Origin: Pirellulales bacterium
GTDB taxonomy: Bacteria > Planctomycetota > Planctomycetia > Pirellulales > JAICIG01
Direction: 5' to 3'
Assembly (NCBI GenBank): GCA_025924495.1
Contig: JAICIG010000284.1
Location: 1 to 10,333, forward strand
DNA length: 10,333 nucleotides
Position numbers and translations under genes: made by a program. The notes beneath the pieces are model-generated. The model was given only the letters and a program-made list of their open reading frames with translations. It ran no database searches and was not told where the DNA came from. Of the stretch, positions 8,285 to 10,333 are shown in pieces. Each line of letters begins with the position of its first letter. The first letter of the stretch is position 1.

Positions 8285-8419
8285 AGCCACGGAAAAACAC
8301 GGTCGGAACACGGAAAGAAGTATGAAATAAAAGAGCGGGATGAAGGCCGAGGGGAGTTGATCTTCAAATCATTCTTCCTCCCTCCTCCCTTCCGTGCCAT
8401 TTCGTGTTCTTCCGTGGCT
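8285..8419 (+). repeat. Palindromic repeat, copy 1 (upstream of GxxExxY gene)
   Basis: A 135-base element with perfect 10-base terminal inverted repeats: AGCCACGGAA at 8285-8294 and TTCCGTGGCT at 8410-8419. Pairing continues inward imperfectly for about 30 bases per arm. The left arm has CACGG at 8288, 8298 and 8309; the right arm has CCGTG, TCGTG and CCGTG at 8392, 8402 and 8412. The core is purine-rich on the left and entirely pyrimidine from 8372 to 8393, and includes GATCTTCAAA. It ends 22 bases before the ATG of the GxxExxY gene, so it probably sits in that gene's leader. The gene's reading frame stays open through the right arm back to 8361, with a GTG at 8394. Confidence 0.85.
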
Positions 8420-8441
8420 AATTCATCCAGGGCAAGCGGCA

Positions 8442-8810
8442 ATGGAGCTTTTGCACAAGGAGATCACCAAACAGATCATCGGAGCGGCCATCGAAGTTTG
8501 GAAGGAGCTGGGATATGGATTTCTGGAGAAAGTTTATCAGAAGGCGATGAAGGTCGAGTTGGAACTGCGAGGGATCAAGGCCGAGACGGAATCGCAAATC
8601 AAGGTCTATTACAAGCGGCAGTTAGTTGGCAATTACCAAGCCGACTTATTGGTGAATGACTGCGTTATCGTCGAGCTGAAAGTGGCCGACAAGTACAACT
8701 CGCTCGATGAGGCCCAACTGCTGAACGAACTCAAGGCAACCGGCATCAAAGTCGGCCTCTTGATCAACTTCGGACGGCACAAGGCCGAGTTCAAAAGGTT
8801 CGTCTATTGA
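8442..8810 (+). CDS. GxxExxY protein, PD-(D/E)XK nuclease-like (PDDEXK_3 type)
   Basis: A 122-residue protein of the small family named for the motif GxxExxY, here Gly26-Phe-Leu-Glu29-Lys-Val-Tyr32 after an N-terminal helix (EITKQIIGAAIEVWKELG). I place it in the PD-(D/E)XK nuclease superfamily: Asp68 in YQADLLV and Glu78-x-Lys80 in VIVELKV give the D...ExK metal-binding pattern, followed by a Gln-containing helix (DEAQLLNELKATG) and a final strand GLLINFG. All core residues are present, so it is probably an intact fold, but nuclease activity in this family is to my knowledge not established and no substrate can be named. I chose the ATG at 8442, which starts the conserved helix. A GTG at 8394 in the same frame would translate the right arm of the flanking repeat, which is unlikely to be coding. 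The Shine-Dalgarno site is weak. GC content is clearly below that of neighbouring genes. Palindromic repeats flank it at 22 and 32 bases. Confidence 0.9.
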   Translation: MELLHKEITKQIIGAAIEVWKELGYGFLEKVYQKAMKVELELRGIKAETESQIKVYYKRQLVGNYQADLLVNDCVIVELKVADKYNSLDEAQLLNELKATGIKVGLLINFGRHKAEFKRFVY

Positions 8811-8842
8811 GCCGTCGAAGAACCTGCCGCCTGGCGGAGAGA

Positions 8843-8986
8843 AGCCACGGAAACACACGGAAGGAACACGGAAAAGAAAAAGAGAACAGTGGGATGGAAG
8901 AGTGAGACGAACGACGAGGGAAGACGATCTCCAAACAACTCTTCAGCATTCCTCCTTTCCGTGCCCTTCTGTGTTTTTCCGTGGCT
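8843..8986 (+). repeat. Palindromic repeat, copy 2 (between GxxExxY gene and deacetylase)
   Basis: A 144-base element with the same perfect termini as copy 1: AGCCACGGAA at 8843-8852 and TTCCGTGGCT at 8977-8986. The left arm has CACGG at 8846, 8856 and 8867; the right arm has CCGTG, CTGTG and CCGTG at 8959, 8969 and 8979. The arms pair over nearly 30 bases with few mismatches and one bulge. The core differs from copy 1 in sequence and length but shares GATCTCCAAA and a pyrimidine run (8949-8960) in the same order, which fixes both copies in the same orientation. It starts 32 bases after the GxxExxY stop and ends 25 bases before the deacetylase ATG, so it occupies nearly the whole gap. Confidence 0.85.
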
Positions 8987-9011
8987 AAATAAAAACATGA
9001 GAGAAGTAGCC

Positions 9012-10333
9012 ATGCCGCTCGTTCGCAATTTGCCAGCGCTCTTTGTCGTTCTGGCGCTCGCCGCCGTGGCGGCGGCTGCTGACGGCAATCGCCTGGTTTA
9101 TCTGGATGAGAGCGATCCGTATTGCCCGTCGCTCGAATTCCCGAAGCTGGTCACGCCGCAGTGGATTGGCGAAGAGGGGGTCGAGGCCGTCGTCGTGCTG
9201 GCGATCGACGATATGCGCGGGCACGAAAAGTGGGAGGCCTACTTGCGGCCGATTCTGGATCGGCTGAAGCAGATCGACGGCCGGGCGCCGGTCAGCATTA
9301 TGACCTGCCAGATCGATCCCAAGGATCCGCACCTGCAAACCTGGCTCAAAGAAGGGCTCAGCCTCGAGTGCCATACCTACGACCATCCTTGCCCGCTGCT
9401 CGGCAAGAGTGATTTCGCCAAGGCCAAGGGCACGTTCGACCGCTGCGTCGACCTGCTCAATCAGGTCCCGGGCAACCGTCCGACCGCCTTCCGCACCCCT
9501 TGCTGCGATTCGCTTAACACGGTCAGCCCGCGCACCTACGCCGAAATCTTCAACCGCACGACCCCTACCGGGCATTTCCTCACCATCGACAGTTCGGTAT
9601 TCAACGTCTTCACCTCGAACGATCCGCAACTGCCGCGCAAACTCGTGCTCGACGACCGCGGCCAGGACCGCTTCCGCAAGTACGTCCCTTACGATCGCTC
9701 GTTCGTCAACACGATCGAGAACTATCCGTACCCTTACGTCATCGGCCGGCTCTGCTGGCAGTTCCCCTGCAACGCCCCGAGCGATTGGAGCGCGCAGCAT
9801 CTGCAGAAGCCGAACAACCCGTTGACGGTGGCCGACATGCAAGCGGCCATCGACGCCACGGTGGTCAAGCAAGGCGTGTTCAACCTCGTCTTCCATCCGC
9901 ACGGCTGGATCCGCAACGACCAGGTGATCGAGTTGATCGACCACGCGGTCGCCAAGCACGGCAAGCGGGTCAAGTTCCTCACCTTCCGCGAGGCGCAAGA
10001 CCGGCTCGACCAGCACTTGCTCGCCGGCCAGCCGCTGCGGGCCGCCAATGGGCGGGACAACGGCGTGCGCATCGTCGACCTGAACGCCGACGGTTATCTC
10101 GACGTCGTCATCGGCAACGAGAAGCTGCGACACACGCGCATCTGGTCGCCCGATAAAAACGAATGGCTCGCGAGCGAGTTCCCCGCCGCGCTCGTCTCCG
10201 TCGCGGAGAATGGCGACCGCCAAGAGACCGGCGCACGCTTCGGCATGGTCGGCGCCTCACAGCAAGTCGTCTGCTTGCTGCGAAATGAATCCACAGCCGG
10301 CGCCTGGCAGTTCGACGGCAACGGGTGGCGCGA
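9012..10333 (+). CDS. Secreted polysaccharide deacetylase (NodB-like) with FG-GAP/VCBS-type repeat, 3'-truncated
   Basis: 440 residues are visible and the frame is still open at the window end. Residues 1-23 form a signal peptide (Arg5, hydrophobic core, AAA before Asp24), so the enzyme is exported. A carbohydrate-esterase-4-like NodB domain follows: the Asp pair in LAIDDMRG (66-67), the metal-binding HTYDH motif (His121, His125), RTPCCDS (about 161-167) in the position of the RxP motif, and FHPHGW (294-299) near the end. It should remove acetyl groups from a polysaccharide with a divalent metal. Behind it, DLNADGYLDVVIGN (356-369) is a calcium-loop FG-GAP/VCBS-like repeat, suggesting a beta-propeller that continues beyond the window. 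Planctomycete proteins of this type are often much longer. I chose the ATG at 9012 because GAGAGAAG lies about 6 bases upstream and a clean signal peptide starts there; the in-frame ATG at 8997 adds five residues and has no such site. Repeat copy 2 ends 25 bases upstream. Confidence 0.9.
   Translation, partial: MPLVRNLPALFVVLALAAVAAAADGNRLVYLDESDPYCPSLEFPKLVTPQWIGEEGVEAVVVLAIDDMRGHEKWEAYLRPILDRLKQIDGRAPVSIMTCQIDPKDPHLQTWLKEGLSLECHTYDHPCPLLGKSDFAKAKGTFDRCVDLLNQVPGNRPTAFRTPCCDSLNTVSPRTYAEIFNRTTPTGHFLTIDSSVFNVFTSNDPQLPRKLVLDDRGQDRFRKYVPYDRSFVNTIENYPYPYVIGRLCWQFPCNAPSDWSAQHLQKPNNPLTVADMQAAIDATVVKQGVFNLVFHPHGWIRNDQVIELIDHAVAKHGKRVKFLTFREAQDRLDQHLLAGQPLRAANGRDNGVRIVDLNADGYLDVVIGNEKLRHTRIWSPDKNEWLASEFPAALVSVAENGDRQETGARFGMVGASQQVVCLLRNESTAGAWQFDGNGWR

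Larger units (their letters stand above)
8074..8441. other. Gene-free stretch between zwf and the GxxExxY gene
   Basis: These 368 bases contain no supported protein gene. In order they hold a weak hairpin (8088-8109), unremarkable sequence to about 8215, a candidate -10 box (8240-8245) and the first palindromic repeat (8285-8419), then a 22-base spacer to the ATG. A longer reading frame through this region in the zwf-overlapping +2 phase has no family character and is discounted. Confidence 0.6.
8273..8986 (+). mobile_element. Candidate acquired cassette: GxxExxY gene between two palindromic repeats
   Basis: The unit comprises repeat copy 1 (8285-8419), the GxxExxY gene (8442-8810) and repeat copy 2 (8843-8986). 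The two repeats share termini, internal words and orientation, and both are preceded at the same distance (12 bases) by CTGGC (8273-8277 and 8831-8835). The enclosed gene has about 48-50% GC in the lines I counted, against about 62% in zwf and the deacetylase. It lies between two chromosomal genes that are unrelated to it. No transposase, integrase or clear target-site duplication is visible, so mobility is inferred from composition and bracketing only. Alternatives are a MITE- or REP-like repeat family that happens to flank the gene, or a regulatory structure belonging to it. Confidence 0.45.

Noticed and set aside
8285..8419. G-U wobble pattern as evidence that the + strand RNA of the repeat is the functional form
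   Set aside because: The middle arm mismatch is wobble-compatible on the + strand in both copies, but other mismatches favour the minus strand or neither, and two copies are too few to decide.
7874..8659. Open reading frame of 261 codons on the + strand bridging zwf and the GxxExxY gene
   Set aside because: It crosses the end of zwf, the gene-free stretch, repeat copy 1 and part of the GxxExxY gene in a different phase. Its translation is low-complexity and it ends within a better-supported gene.
8285..8986. CRISPR array
   Set aside because: Only two copies, 558 bases apart, each a 135-144 base palindrome with a gene between them. The short CACGG words are 10-11 bases apart with no room for spacers, and no cas gene is present.
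8285..8986. Classical insertion sequence or composite transposon
   Set aside because: No transposase is encoded in or near the repeats, and I found no convincing target-site duplication at the outer ends (AGA before copy 1, AAA after copy 2). I keep only the weaker 'candidate acquired cassette' call.
8285..8986. Retron-like or diversity-generating system built on the hairpin repeats
   Set aside because: No reverse transcriptase is encoded in the window, and the core differences between two copies are insufficient evidence for directed variation.
8997..9011. ATG at 8997 as the deacetylase start
   Set aside because: It has no ribosome-binding site and adds five residues (MREVA) before an otherwise clean signal peptide; the ATG at 9012 has a purine-rich GAGAGAAG upstream.
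8985..10223. Open reading frame of 412 codons on the minus strand opposite the deacetylase
   Set aside because: It lies antisense to a clear NodB/FG-GAP coding frame with a signal peptide and recognisable motifs; its own translation shows no family motif, and long antisense frames are common in GC-rich coding DNA.

Overview
The window most likely comes from a member of the Planctomycetota, probably a Pirellulales-like lineage, with a GC-rich chromosome (about 62% GC in the zwf and deacetylase lines I counted by hand). Three things point there: a DUF1501 protein, an ABC exporter with a long helical insert between its first two membrane helices, and a secreted polysaccharide deacetylase fused to an FG-GAP/VCBS-type repeat. 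This assignment rests on family knowledge; there is no rRNA or other marker in the window.

Layout. Bases 1-856 (+) hold the C-terminal two thirds of a DUF1501 protein cut by the window edge. It converges on a minus-strand pair: an ABC exporter (1005-2996) and, upstream of it, a soluble hybrid histidine kinase/response regulator (3186-4835). Next on the minus strand comes a tightly coupled pair, rpiB (5750-6199) and pgl (5001-5756), which overlap by 7 bases. A 308-base divergent region separates them from zwf (6508-8073, +). Together zwf (glucose-6-phosphate to 6-phosphogluconolactone), pgl (lactone to 6-phosphogluconate) and rpiB (ribulose-5-P/ribose-5-P) form most of the oxidative pentose phosphate pathway. 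The 6-phosphogluconate dehydrogenase gene is not in the window.

Between zwf and the last gene lies the most unusual part (8273-8986). A small PD-(D/E)XK-type 'GxxExxY' protein gene (8442-8810) sits between two non-coding elements of 135 and 144 bases. Each element is a long imperfect palindrome that begins AGCCACGGAA and ends with its exact reverse complement. Each arm carries three CACGG-like words spaced 10-11 bases apart, about one helical turn. The small gene has about 48-50% GC against about 62% in its neighbours. The whole looks like an acquired cassette: a nuclease-like gene bracketed by structured repeats. One repeat lies in its own leader, and the other lies immediately upstream of the following gene.

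Bases 9012 to the end (+) encode the N-terminal 440 residues of a secreted NodB-type polysaccharide deacetylase with an FG-GAP/VCBS-like calcium-loop motif behind the catalytic domain; the gene runs off the window. I saw no tRNA, rRNA, CRISPR array or transposase.
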